The notes beneath the pieces were generated by a model. It was not told the DNA's origin. It was given only the letters and a program-made list of their open reading frames with translations, and searched no databases. Shown here piece after piece: positions 31,947 through 42,549 of a stretch of DNA of 64,000 nucleotides (position 1 is its first letter; each line of letters starts with the position of its first letter). The position numbers and the translations under genes were made by a program. Origin of the DNA: Gongronella butleri (lineage: Eukaryota; Mucoromycota; Mucoromycetes; Mucorales; Cunninghamellaceae); assembly GCA_025201375.1 (NCBI GenBank), contig JAIWZP010000027.1:310001-374000 (forward strand), read 5' to 3'.

Positions 31947-34465
31947 CTATTTGTAGATCCACCGCTTAGACAGAGATGTGATGCTGTCCCAAAAACTAGG
32001 CCAATGATCAAACGAGGGCGATGGAGGCGCAATGATCTATTGAAAAAAGAAAAAAGGCATCAGCATCCTAGCTGCGCTGCGCTGGCTTGCCGCTGCTTGC
32101 GCTCACCTTTAGTTCTGCGCGTCGCGTCCTTGTTTCTTGATCGTTGATGTAGCTGAGATTCACTTGATTCTGGTGGAATTGATACCGCGACTCGTTGTGC
32201 AGTGCGACGCCCAGAAGCGTCATCTCAGTCTGCCTCCAAAAGTTGGGACAATCAAGATCAGAGTAGCTATCAAAAAAAAAAAAAGCGAAAAAAATAAGCG
32301 AATGAGTGGTACGACGCGTTTTTTTTTTTTTTGACTGCTCTGTGTTTACCTCGCCATATGGCATTGATCGATCAGTGCCCGAATGGGAGATGGGATGTCC
32401 GTGTCATAGGATGCAACGCGTTGGGCCGTCAATTGCGCATCGATTTGCCTGATTATGCATGAAAAAAAGAAGAAATGAGTGCCTCAATTGTATCTTTTTT
32501 TGGTTGTCGTACCCGTTCAATTGCAAGAGATGAGCAGTGGCCTGTTGGTGGTACGTTGTAGCATTCTCAAAGGACAGGGAGCCGTCGTCTTGCTCGGCAA
32601 AAGTCAATTGCAAGCGCTGGTAGGGCGAATGCGCCATCACAAGCGTGTCGGTGTCGCTCAGGAACTGGCCAAGACGCATCGACGCAATGTAATCCACCTT
32701 GACGACGCGTCGGTGATGCCCGCCCTTGAATGATAGCGGCACAAGAGACGAACGCACGCGTTCCGGCGGATTTCTACGCAAATGAGGGACAAAGCAATGG
32801 ATCAATGGATCTGTCACTACACCCACGGCTCAAACCACAATGCCTAACTGATATTTTGACCCGTTTTACCCAGCATAGAAACGACGGTGCTTGGTAGACG
32901 TCAAAAACATGTTTTTTAAATCGTCCACGGTGAAATGACCTTCCAATTCAGGCGTCAGCAAGTTGAGTTGGCCAGGGTGCAATTGTGGATTCTCGAATAG
33001 CAAGTGGCCAAGCCTGAAAATGGAAAAAAAAAATCACGCGGTCAACTAAGTCTGTCGCGACGCGTGACGCTCGCCGAGTTTAAATCGCGACTTACTTTGC
33101 TTCTAGGACCACCGGGTGCTTTTCATCGTGTGGCGTCACCAGCGACTCTAATTGGCACTTGATTTCTTGCTCGGTGGCGCCGTCTTCCAAGCTCCTGAGA
33201 AGCATAAAAACATTAAAAAAAAACCATTTAATTGCGATTTTCACCCCCTTTTTGCTTTTTTACCGATCCAACGAGATAAATCCATGGGCATGCGTGTGAT
33301 AGGCCGATTGCAGGCGGCTCCAGCCCATGGAGGCGACGGTCGGTGGCATGGTGGCGGCGTCGTGGAGTGGCAAAAACGACAATGGTGGCTCGTTTGTCGA
33401 CGCGAGCGCCTGCTGAAGCACAGTCATATCCGCTTCTTGGAACGATGGCTGCGGCGTCAGGCCGAGATCCGTCAGCAAGACACTGAGCAATCGCTTGGCA
33501 CGCTCCAGCGATGATTGGGACTTGGCAGACATAGAAATCTACGTGTTCAAGAAGAAAAAGAATGAGTCGTCATATACAAATGGACACCGGACACCTCACA
33601 CGAACCCGACACGTTTCAAAAGGACCATTCAAGCATCCACAGCAGCCATTTCCATTCCTTCCAATTCTTTCCAATTCCTCTTAATTGCACCGAAGGGAGT
33701 CTCAAATGGCTCCAATGGCTCCCAAATGGTCCCCAATGGCTTCTAACGGCATTCTCTACAACTCCTAGTGCTTACGGTATCATTGTCGACGGTCATGTGA
33801 ACACCTGCGAGCATGGACAGGTCGTCGAGGATGGGCTGCGTGAGTGTTTCGAGGGAAGCGGTGTGATCAGAGGAGGATGCGAGGCGGACATTGACGCGCT
33901 GCAATTGGAGTGCATCGTGGACGGCTTTTTGCATGGCATCCATGTGGCGGTCGGGGGCAACGATGGTGCATTGGCCACTGGCGACATTGATCATGATATT
34001 TGATCTTGGGAATTGGTCCTCAATTTCGCAAAAGACGTTTCCATTGTCTGCGAGCAGGAAGAAGAGCTGGTCGGGAGCCAATTGGAACACGTGCTGCTGT
34101 GTGTGCTGCCGATCGTGCTCTTGCTCTTGCAAAACACGGTCGTGCGTCGTCACGCCCCAATATTCATGCACAATTTGCTCCTGCAGCTCGGCCTTGCGCT
34201 TCTTTGGCTTGATGCCCTGCTCGCGCAAATAAGTTTGCAGCTGCGGCACCGTGAATTGCATACCGAGTCGCGCACCTACTTGCGCATACTTGTTCTCGCT
34301 GCGCAAGATCCGCTGCTTGGGACGCAGCTGCTCCACAGCAGACACCAACTCCTCTAGATCGTACGTTTGTGCCTTGCCACGCACTGCTGTCAAGGAAATG
34401 CCGCGTACACCTCGGCCAAAAAGAGGCTCGTAGCAGCACCGGCGGAAAAGAGCGAGCGACGCCAT
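31947..34465 (-). CDS. SLS1-like mitochondrial inner-membrane regulator (putative)
   Basis: Eight exons on the minus strand: 34465-33776, 33538-33264, 33194-33096, 33013-32870, 32773-32513, 32448-32350, 32266-32107 and 32036-31947, giving 605 residues. All introns are GT-AG and in frame. The N-terminus is Arg-rich without acidic residues (MASLALFRRCCYEPLFGRG), typical of a mitochondrial presequence. Residues about 70-105 look like a SAP-type helix pair (TVPQLQTYLREQGIKPKKRK). Residues about 140-190 look like a KH-type fold (IMINVASGQCTIVAPDRH). Yeast Sls1 links mitochondrial transcription and translation at the inner membrane and has a related layout and length. I see no clear membrane segment, so the name rests on architecture rather than a close match; a mitochondrial RNA-binding protein is the safer statement. 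Confidence 0.68.
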
Positions 34466-34964
34466 GGTTGAAAGAAAAAAAAAAATAAAAAGGAAGAAGA
34501 AGCGAAAAAATGCTTGGGTTGCCAGGCCCCGCGCGGGCTTTTAAATCAATTGAATTTTTGCATTGCCGCGTTTGATCCGCGCTTTTTTTTTTTTTTTTTG
34601 CCTCATTCTGCATGCCATTTCAAAGGTACAGGGATGACAATAGGCTTGTACGAAAGGTGCAAACAAAGGCACATCAATACAATTTGTCTCACTGATTTTT
34701 AATAGAAGAATGGAGCCTATCAACCGCGAAATGCGCCCTTTTTCATCATATCAATAAGACTGTTGCTCGTTCGGGCTGGTCATAGCCCGGCCACGCGACC
34801 ACAACTCAACACTTGGTTTTTTCACACCCGTAGCTTTCAAATGCAATGTCTTTTGTTTCTGTAGGGCGATTAGTGAAGCAGAACAAGCGATAAATTTCGA
34901 GATTTCTTTGTTTTTGCTGTTTTGAATACACTTTTTATGGACTTGCATCATCCCATTTTGCGTA
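34466..34964. other. Intergenic region, promoter of the SLS1-like gene
   Basis: A/T-rich sequence containing a T tract near 34580-34598. No gene is seen. Confidence 0.5.
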
Positions 34965-35573
34965 TCAATAGGTATCGTAATTGTCGTGCTTGCGACGGAA
35001 GAGACTTCCAAAGAAGCGTCGGATGGAGAAACGCTTGTTTCTTGTATTTTCCACTGAAAATTGAGTCTGTGCAATGTGGTCGGCGAATGGCTTGGCAATG
35101 GTCAACATTTTTTGGCTGAATTCGTAAATATTCATTTCGTCATCTCCGCCGGTGTCAATGAGCTGCTGGGCCACATCGATGCTAACGGGTTCACCAAGCA
35201 TTCGCATCATTTTTTGAAGTTGCTCAGCATTATTGACATGACTGTCTTCGTCGTCGCTGTCCTCGTCCATATTCATAAACTTGACCACCTTGTAAATATC
35301 TCTTTGCCGCTCGGTCGGCCCAGACGGCATCTCCAACATTGGCTGCACTAGTCGTGCAAAGTCGTCAAAGCTCAAATACTCATTAGCGTCCGTGTACGCC
35401 TTGGCCGCCAGCATCTGGAACTGCTGCTCGGTGATTCCCTTGTTGAAGAGCGCAGTGCGAATCTCAGCCATCGATATTTTGTGGTCCGAGTCCTTGTCAA
35501 TCGTGTCAAACAGCGTTTGCCATTCTCGTTTGTCCTTTTCGCTCATGGAGGTTAGTGGCGTGCGCATGGTCAT
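34965..35573 (-). CDS. EF-hand calcium-binding protein, divergent paralogue
   Basis: A single exon of 202 residues from the ATG at 35573; the open frame extends upstream without a better start. Four calmodulin-like EF positions are visible. Loop 1 is canonical (DKDSDHKISMAE, 26-37). Loop 2 (around TDANEYLSFDD) lacks Asp at position 1. Loop 3 is disrupted by acidic insertions (DEDSDDEDSHVNNAE). Loop 4 is partial (DTGGDDEMNIYE). The tail is basic and aromatic: NKRFSIRRFFGSLFRRK. It clearly shares ancestry with the neighbour at 37895-38491 (same loop 1, SFDDFAR block and NKRFS tail). It probably binds fewer calcium ions than its paralogue. The role is unknown; the tail could bind membranes or be phosphorylated. 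Confidence 0.88.
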   Translation of the reverse strand: MTMRTPLTSMSEKDKREWQTLFDTIDKDSDHKISMAEIRTALFNKGITEQQFQMLAAKAYTDANEYLSFDDFARLVQPMLEMPSGPTERQRDIYKVVKFMNMDEDSDDEDSHVNNAEQLQKMMRMLGEPVSIDVAQQLIDTGGDDEMNIYEFSQKMLTIAKPFADHIAQTQFSVENTRNKRFSIRRFFGSLFRRKHDNYDTY

Positions 35574-37894
35574 CTTTCCTGTGTGCTTTTCGTGCGTGCT
35601 CGCAAATAGTCGATTCAAAAAAAAGAGGCGAGAAAAGAGAGAATGACCATGAAATCGGTTTAAATGATATTTATGGCGTTTTCGGACACCAATTACATCT
35701 GATTGGGCGATCGCGACGGCTGACGAGATGGGCTTGGGAGCAGCGTCACACAAGTGTCCAAGCACTACGCCACCACCACGACACCCCTTATTTCAATTGT
35801 GGCGCACGAACAAAAGGCGTTGAAAAAAGAAATCAAGTACACCAATGTCATTTTCTACCTTTAGAAAACTTTCAATTTGTGAGAATGCGAACAGCTATCA
35901 GATTCGCCCTGCGTGACCTTGTTTTTTTTGGCCCAATTGGGTCAATGGATGGCGAGCAGTCGCGCTTTTTCGTGAAAAAGTGGCAAATCTTAATTTTCTC
36001 GTATTCAAGACTCTTTGGGTTGAATGGAATTTGCGTTACCATCCTGTGCATCCAGTCATCAATCACTATGCAGAATTTCAGAGCTGCCGGTGTAAAATAT
36101 TGGCTACTCACCCGTCAAATTACACGCCTTGATGGCTGTAACTTCATGTACGGTGGGATACAGCGACAAAGTGGTCAAATTCGTGACCATTCGATTTATT
36201 TTTGAACTTGAAGTCACTTTCCATTAAAGCTTGAAACGAACGGTCGCATTTCAACCAAGCAAACTAGAAACGCCAAGGAAATCAATTTTTGATCGCCGAT
36301 AGCCGGATGTTCCACGCATTGCTGATTAACCTAACAATAATCATTACTGGTTTGCTTTTTGTTCTTGCGGATATCAGGTAAGCTCCAGGGCCGCGGCACA
36401 CACTTGGGGTCTAGACACTCACTATTGTCGTTATTTCATTGTATTTTGGTCGCTTGTCAATCCTTTTACAATGTTCTAGCGAATCGCCTCTCTGTACTGA
36501 CCATTCCACGCTTCCTCGCTCGAAGGAGCCCGCTCTTGCGCTATTTCTATCAATCATCGGATGTCGAGCAATGACAATTTTCAAAAATAGCTGATTTTCC
36601 TAGGGGTATGATACAATCGAAGATTTAAAAATTGCAAAAAAAAAAAGTCATCAGATCGCCACGCCATTCTATTACAAGATAAACGCATATTATTAACTGA
36701 CAAAAGTGAGTTAAAAATCCGGGGTCCCCTAGCTAGTTCCGGCGTAAAATGCGTTTTAGGTCATATTTTCGGCTCAATCCCAACTCAACAAAAAGTGGCT
36801 GTATTGACGAGAAACTTGAACTATTAGAAAGAGCATGGATTTCTGCGTACGTGGACATTGGTGATCGATAAAAAAAGATGATTTTCGGCATTGTTTTGAC
36901 GCTATTTAGAATCATAGACATTTTCGACGCGTCAAACGTCTAGTTTCACGCGTCTGTTTTAAATGAAATACAAACATCTGGAACGTGTCTTTCTGGTGGA
37001 CGCATTAAAAGTATCTTTACAGCGCGCGTTTTTCTGGGGCAATTCGCCTGCAAAGTTTTAACTAGAATCACCTATGGCTCGCCAACGAGGTGATGGATCG
37101 CGCTGCTTTTGGACATGTTGTCGTTTCTCCATGCGAGCTTCCTTATGTATGAGTTTGGCAGAAATCCGGAGACCTGAATTTTTCATTTCTTCTCGGGGCC
37201 TCAAACCGGCACATTTTGCAATTTGCGTGTCACGCTCCCCAATGACCTGCGACAGCAGCAAAGCGAGTCTTAATAGGGGTTTCCAATGCGCCTTTTAATA
37301 CTACGACGTGTTTCGCGGGGCCACAGAGCGAGGTTGGTCAGACCGCAGCCAATTTTTGGCTAATATTAAATTTTAAAGAGCAACTCTGGACAAGGACATC
37401 CAAACTGCTCTAAAATTGAGCCAGATGAGAAACGAGGCATAAAACCAACGTCGCCAATGTTCTCAGCAACTGAATTAATGCATTTCTACGATTTCACCGC
37501 GACTTGCAGTCAAATCATTCATTTCGCCCTTGGCTCTCCGAGACGTGCTACTGAATCACGTCCCACCGGTACGCATTTTTATCTTTTCAAGTCGGTCGTT
37601 ACTTTTTATGATAATATCGCACAAGGCGCTTGAGGTGGTTAGCGGGCGCGAGAAAAAAAAAAAAAATAAAGAAAAAGGCGCCATGACTTTTTAGCGGTGC
37701 TTTGCAGCAGAATTGGGCATCAAGTCTCTGGTTTCGCCTACCCTTTTTGGACCAAATTTTTTTTCTGGGCCAAATTGGCTAATTGGCACGCTTTTTTATT
37801 ACAAGTGGATGGGTTTCAAGACCAATAAAATTACAAAAAAAAAAAAAAAAGACGCTTACTGTTCTGCACATCAAGCCCAATTGGTATCCATTTT
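35574..37894. other. Intergenic region between EF-hand paralogues, containing a diverged repeat copy
   Basis: No gene is seen. The middle (36711-37055) is a diverged copy of the interspersed repeat core. The flanks (35860-36300 and 37060-37560) have the same A/T-rich, stop-rich texture but no clear alignment by eye. Confidence 0.5.
36711..37055 (+). repeat. Core module of the interspersed repeat family, diverged copy
   Basis: Recognisable by AAAAATCCGGGGTCCCCTAG, then GTTCCGGCGTAAAATGCGTT, then AGAAAGAGCATGG and GACATTGGTGATCGAT, in the same order as copies at 20.7, 47.5, 59.3 and 61.6 kb. The right end breaks off after GGGGCAATTCGCC. Confidence 0.65.
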
Positions 37895-38491
37895 CTAGTT
37901 GTTGCGCTTGCGGTGGAAGAGTCTGCGGAAGGAGAAGCGTTTGTTTCCTGTGGGTGAGAGTGGTGAGCGCGGCGAATCGCCCATGGAGGGTCTTGACTGG
38001 CTGTCGTGGCTCGGGCGGGGCGACGCGATGCCCATCATGTGGCAGAATTCGTCAAAGTCGACGACGCCGTCGTGATCATTGTCGACGTCGGCAATGAGCT
38101 GCTGGGCCTCTTCGATGCCGATGCGGTCGCCAAGCTTGTGCATCATGGATTTGAGCTCTTCGGCATTGATGACGCCATCCCCATCGACGTCAAAGACCTT
38201 GAATGTCTCGTACAGCTCCTTTTGCCGGCTTGTCAGGCGGAATGGTGTGCGCAGCGTGGGTCGCATCAGGCGCGCAAAGTCGTCAAAGCTTAAATACCCA
38301 TTGGCGTCTGTGTGGATCTTGGATGCCAATGCCTGGAACTGCTGGTCGTTGATGCCCGTGTTGGCCAGCGTCGTGCGGAGCTCGGCCATCGATATCCTGT
38401 GGTCCTTATCCTTGTCAAACGTGTCAAACAGCTCCTTGAGCTCCTGTTTGCTCTCCTCACTCATAAACGCTAGCGACATATGCTTTGTCAT
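37895..38491 (-). CDS. EF-hand calcium-binding protein, calmodulin-like
   Basis: A single exon of 198 residues from the ATG at 38491. Upstream in-frame codons read a poly-Phe run from the T-rich leader, so the later Met is preferred. Three loops look fully functional: DKDKDHRISMAE, DVDGDGVINAEE and DNDHDGVVDFDE. Loop 2 (HTDANGYLSFDD) has His at position 1. A Pro/Ser linker and a basic tail, GNKRFSFRRLFHRKRNN, follow the last hand. The protein is longer than calmodulin (about 149) because of this tail. It is a calcium sensor of unknown target. It is a tandem paralogue of the gene at 34965-35573, separated by about 2.3 kb of repeat-bearing DNA. Confidence 0.92.
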   Translation of the reverse strand: MTKHMSLAFMSEESKQELKELFDTFDKDKDHRISMAELRTTLANTGINDQQFQALASKIHTDANGYLSFDDFARLMRPTLRTPFRLTSRQKELYETFKVFDVDGDGVINAEELKSMMHKLGDRIGIEEAQQLIADVDNDHDGVVDFDEFCHMMGIASPRPSHDSQSRPSMGDSPRSPLSPTGNKRFSFRRLFHRKRNN

Positions 38492-39750
38492 GGTGTAATG
38501 CCTTGGTGGTGTACGTGTGTATGTGTGTGTATTATCAAAAGCGACGATTAAATAAAAAAGTGAGAAAAAAAAAAAGAAGAACAAAAAGGGGAAGCGCATC
38601 TGGGAATCCGCTTTTTTTAAAGTGTATTTTTGGCGCGATCCCTGATTTGGCCGTTCAGGTCCCACTTTCCCTGATTGGCCGCTGCCGGAACGGCTGGCAT
38701 CAATGCATTGGGGGGGCTGCGAAAGCTTGGCAGCCGCGTCACACAACCATGGCGCACCGCCTCGCCTGCTGCTTTTTTGTGTCTTTTGTGTCGCATGAAC
38801 GCCAAGGCAACGGCGAAACGCGAAATTGTCATTGACGTCTTTCTTTCTTGGCCTCCCTCACATCTTTCGTTTGATCGCTTGCTCCTGACTTTTTTTTTCA
38901 TCTGCTCGCTAAACTAATCCTTATTGGGAAACAATCAAACAATCAATCAAAAAAAGGAGCCTCTCGCCTGGACTCCTTGTCGATCTCGATTTTTTTTTTT
39001 TTTACCTCGGTACTCCTGCAGTCACACGATCATCGGAAAAGCGCTTTTGCCCAGGATGGGCGGACTTTGGGCTTTTAATGCTTATCCGTGAACCGTGGCG
39101 GCGCATTTTTTTCTATTTTTCGCTTGCACACGCCACATCACTTTTATAATTTCCCTGCACATCCTGGCTGGGAACATTTTTTAATTGCTTACTGGGTTGC
39201 ACGGCAGGTTTGCCAAGCCGGTCGTCACCTTCTTGTGGCATGGCACATGGACAATGCTTCTTTGTTCATTTTTTTTTCTTCCAAATGACCGCATGTGTAT
39301 TTATTTACGCTTTTTACTTGCTGTGAGGTGGCCAATTGGTGCGCAAAAGTGTCGGAAAACACGGCCCACTGCCATAAGGCACGAGCATGATGCGTGCACG
39401 CGCGCAGGTGTGAGAGAATGAACGCTCTTCTGAAAAAAAATGCGAGGGAGCTAAGGTGATTTTCAGACGCCGCATTGGCCATGTTTCTCCCCTGCAACCC
39501 CATTTCACTGTCTCAATGCCCTCTCATGTGACACGGACGCCATTTTTTTTTTGCATGAATTATTTTTTTTAGGGTGATGTGGGGTCGCATGCCACACGAA
39601 ACCAATGATGACCAGCATGATCCACAAATTAGGCCAAGTTATAAGATAGGGCATGTTCCCAGAGAATTTTGCGCTGCTTTTTTCTCTTTTTCTTTTCTTT
39701 TTCACCGCATGGATTCTCTTTTTTTGCCTTCTTCTCATTTTTTTCACATC
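38492..39750. other. Divergent intergenic region between EF-hand and Cys-tailed protein genes
   Basis: The two flanking genes point away from each other, so both promoters lie here. The region is T-rich near 38985-39004 and before 39751. No gene is supported; the open frames at 39088-39508 have no motif. Confidence 0.5.
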
Positions 39751-40160
39751 ATGGACAATCCTCAGGCGGCCACCATTGAAGTCAAAACTGCGCACAGTGA
39801 CAAGCAGGTGTTCATCGAGCCGGGTCGCCGCCGTGCCAGCATGTCGGATGCGATGACACATGGTGAACATCACTATTTTGAGCAGCATGGCAGCACGCTC
39901 GAAGAGCGCTGCACATACAACGGCCTGTCGCCCACGTACTATAATGACGGAGGCGATGACGTGCTCAAAACCAAAAAGACCACGTATGGCTCCCCGGTTT
40001 TCAATGACTCAAAGCGCATCTTTTTCCCACACCAGCGTTCGTGTGATTGTATGTGGCTTCTAGTCCTTATTTTCGGCTCTTGCTAACTCGTTTTTTTTTT
40101 CTTTTCTCAGGCAATGGCTCCGGCATTGGCTGCGATTGCTGCTACACGTGCAGCTGCTAA
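39751..40160 (+). CDS. Small protein with a cysteine-rich C-terminus
   Basis: Two exons, 39751-40048 and 40111-40160, giving 115 residues; an in-frame ATG at 39710 would add about 14. The donor GTATGT and the acceptor TTTTCTCAG are good, and splicing creates a striking end: CDCNGSGIGCDCCYTCSC, with seven Cys in the last 18 residues. The rest is hydrophilic, with a possible basophilic kinase site (GRRRASMS), a His/Tyr-rich middle and a KTKKTTYGSPVF segment. No signal peptide or membrane helix is visible. A C-terminal Cys cluster without a membrane segment could be palmitoylated or could bind metal. I do not recognise the family. The tight agreement of splice sites with the Cys cluster argues that it is real. 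Confidence 0.75.
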
Positions 40161-40678
40161 GAAAAAATCAATAATACCATTCTATTGATGCCCTTTTTCC
40201 TAAAAAAAAAAAAATATTTGTTGTACATAGCCAATTTCTCTTTCCCTTCTTCGACCCTCGAAAAAATAAAGCCCTGTGTTGCCATGGCGGCACCGCATTG
40301 ACGTCGGGAATTCTGCAAGTTGACTCGTGGCACGTCGCACAATGCAACAGCAGACGATTGAGTGATGAGCCGGCTCCACTTCCGCGTTTCTCACAAGTGT
40401 TGCCTTGGCGACTCGCGCGCCCACTTTTGTTTCATGATGCGCTCTTTTGTTCCCATTGGCGGCAGATAACAAATGTTTCTCGCAACTAATCATCAGCGAC
40501 TCGTGATTTTGCGCCAATGCCAACGCGGTTGCTCACGCCATGTTCCTTTTTCTTTGTGTTGGATCAAAAGCAACCGAATTTTTATTATTTTTGAGGAAAT
40601 AAAATTTAAAAATGCAACATAGAGATGTCGTCGTAAAAGAATGGGTGTTCTTCAGCCTAAAATTAAAAAAGTGAGCAT
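40161..40678. other. Intergenic region between convergent Cys-tailed protein and CDK genes
   Basis: 3' flanks of both genes. An AATAAA lies near 40265-40270 for the plus-strand gene. No other feature is seen. Confidence 0.5.
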
Positions 40679-42334
40679 CTATAGTGGGTTATGGAATATG
40701 GATTCAAAGAGTACCTTTTTGGCGGATATCCGATGACAAGGATCATAAGTGAGCAACGACTAGGAAGAAAGAAAAAAAAAAGAAAAACAGGTGTCAGTCC
40801 GGCTAGGCAACCGGCAATGGAACGTGGGAAACACAGAGCGCGTACTTTTAACAGGTCGATCATGTTTTCGGTGATGGTCAGCTTCCGCTGCTCGTTTTCA
40901 AATGCTTTGGTGAGGTCTTTGGGATCCCAAGCTGCGAAAAAAAAGAGCACAATGAGCTCACTGTGGATGGTGCTTGGTGCGCAAAAAAAAAAAAAAAAAA
41001 AAAAAAAATTGCTTACGAGGGAAGGTATCGGTAAAACAGGGTAGTGTCGACACCCCAGGCCACACCTTTTCATCGGGCGTGCCCAGGATTTCAAAGATTT
41101 TGAACAATTCATCGATTTGAGAGTCGCCTTGGTCAAAAAAAAAAAAAAAAAAACGCGTCAGTCACGCGCTTGGACAACACTTTGACGGCGAATTGACGCG
41201 CATTTGCCTCCCTTGTTTTTTTTTTTTTACCTGGAAAGAGCGGCCGCAAAGTGATCATTTCGGCGAGGATGCATCCGACGCTCCACATGTCAACGGCCGT
41301 GGAGTAAAACTCGCTGCCGAGCAAGATTTCTGGTGCGCGGTACCAGAGGGTGATGACATGGTGCGTGTACGCGCGCAGCGGCACGCCAAACGCGCGTGAC
41401 AGGCCAAAATCGGCAATAGTCAAGTTGCCATTGCGGTCGATCAGCAGATTTTGCGGCTTGAGGTCGCGGTGCAGGATGCGGTGTGCATGGCAATAGTGCA
41501 GACCCGACAAAATCTGGTGCGTGAAGCCCTAAAAAATGTCGCAAAAATTCGCCATTGAGCCAATTTGAGCAAAAAGTACGCCTTTCCCCCCCCCTTTTTT
41601 CTTTACCTTGATATGCTTATACGTCAGGCCATCACGACCAACGTGATCAATGTACCGACGCAAATCCTAGACAGGGCAAGAAAAACAAGAGCTTAGCACC
41701 GCAATTTCCAAAAAAAAAAAAAAAGGTCGCAAATGACTTACAACGTCGCTGAAATCAAAGACAATGTATAGATTTTGCTCTCGATAGATGATGTCGCGCA
41801 GCCTGATTGAGATGCAAAGCGCGTGAGTGGGACCAATTGAGCAAACAAACGAAGCCTTTGTCGCGTTTTTTTCTTTCTTTCTTTCTTTCTTTTTTTTTTT
41901 TACCTGATGACATGCTTGTGGTTGATTTCCTTGAGGAGGGCGATTTCGCGCAGGGCTGTTGTGGAGATGCCGCCCTGGAGATGGTTGAGCTGGATGCGTT
42001 TGAGGGCGACTTTTTCTTTTGTGCGGCGGTGTATGCCCCTAAACACTTCGCCGTACGTGCCCTCGCCAATCTTGCTCAACTTTTTGTACCCTTGTCGAAG
42101 AATATCGGCCTCCTCACGCTCGTGCTCATCATTCTCGTGGTCGTCGTCCTCGTTGTTCGGACCCGCTGGCTCGTCATGGCCGTCGTCGTCACGCGCAGGC
42201 GTGTTGCTGCCGTCGTCACCGTCGCTTTTTGCCGTGCTGCTCCGGACCTCGAGCCGCTCCACCCTCTCGTCCGACCCACACAGCGCCGACGGCAATGCCT
42301 TGGGCTTGGGCTGTTTCTTCACTGAATCTGACAT
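40679..42334 (-). CDS. Cyclin-dependent kinase with acidic N-terminal extension
   Basis: Seven exons on the minus strand: 42334-41904, 41802-41742, 41666-41607, 41528-41231, 41127-41017, 40931-40846 and 40759-40679, giving 375 residues. Kinase features: GEGTYG (about 90-95, with the inhibitory-type Thr93 and Tyr94), catalytic Lys112, HRDLKPQN (204-211), DFG (224-226), activation Thr239 in the [14 protein letters not shown] loop, and a CDK-type C-lobe ([20 protein letters not shown]). The cyclin-binding helix reads GISTTALRE rather than the usual PSTAIRE pattern. About 80 residues precede the kinase domain, largely Asp/Glu-rich. The overall shape is closest to CDK1/CDK2-type kinases, but the changed helix and the extension suggest a separate paralogue with another cyclin partner. 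No gene symbol is given for that reason. Confidence 0.92.
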
Positions 42335-42549
42335 GGACGCACTGGCATAAAATATAACAAAAAAAAAAAAGAAAGAGCGAAAGGGGGGCCGGATCGACGT
42401 CAAACAAAAGAATAAAAGGGAAAGAGCGGGGCCAAAAAATCCAGGCGCGCCTTTTATTTTTTTTTCTGTTTTCAAACAGCGCATACACGCGACTGCTGCT
42501 TTTTCGGTGTTTGACCAAAGCCGAAAGGAAAAAGGGTATCATGAAAGGC

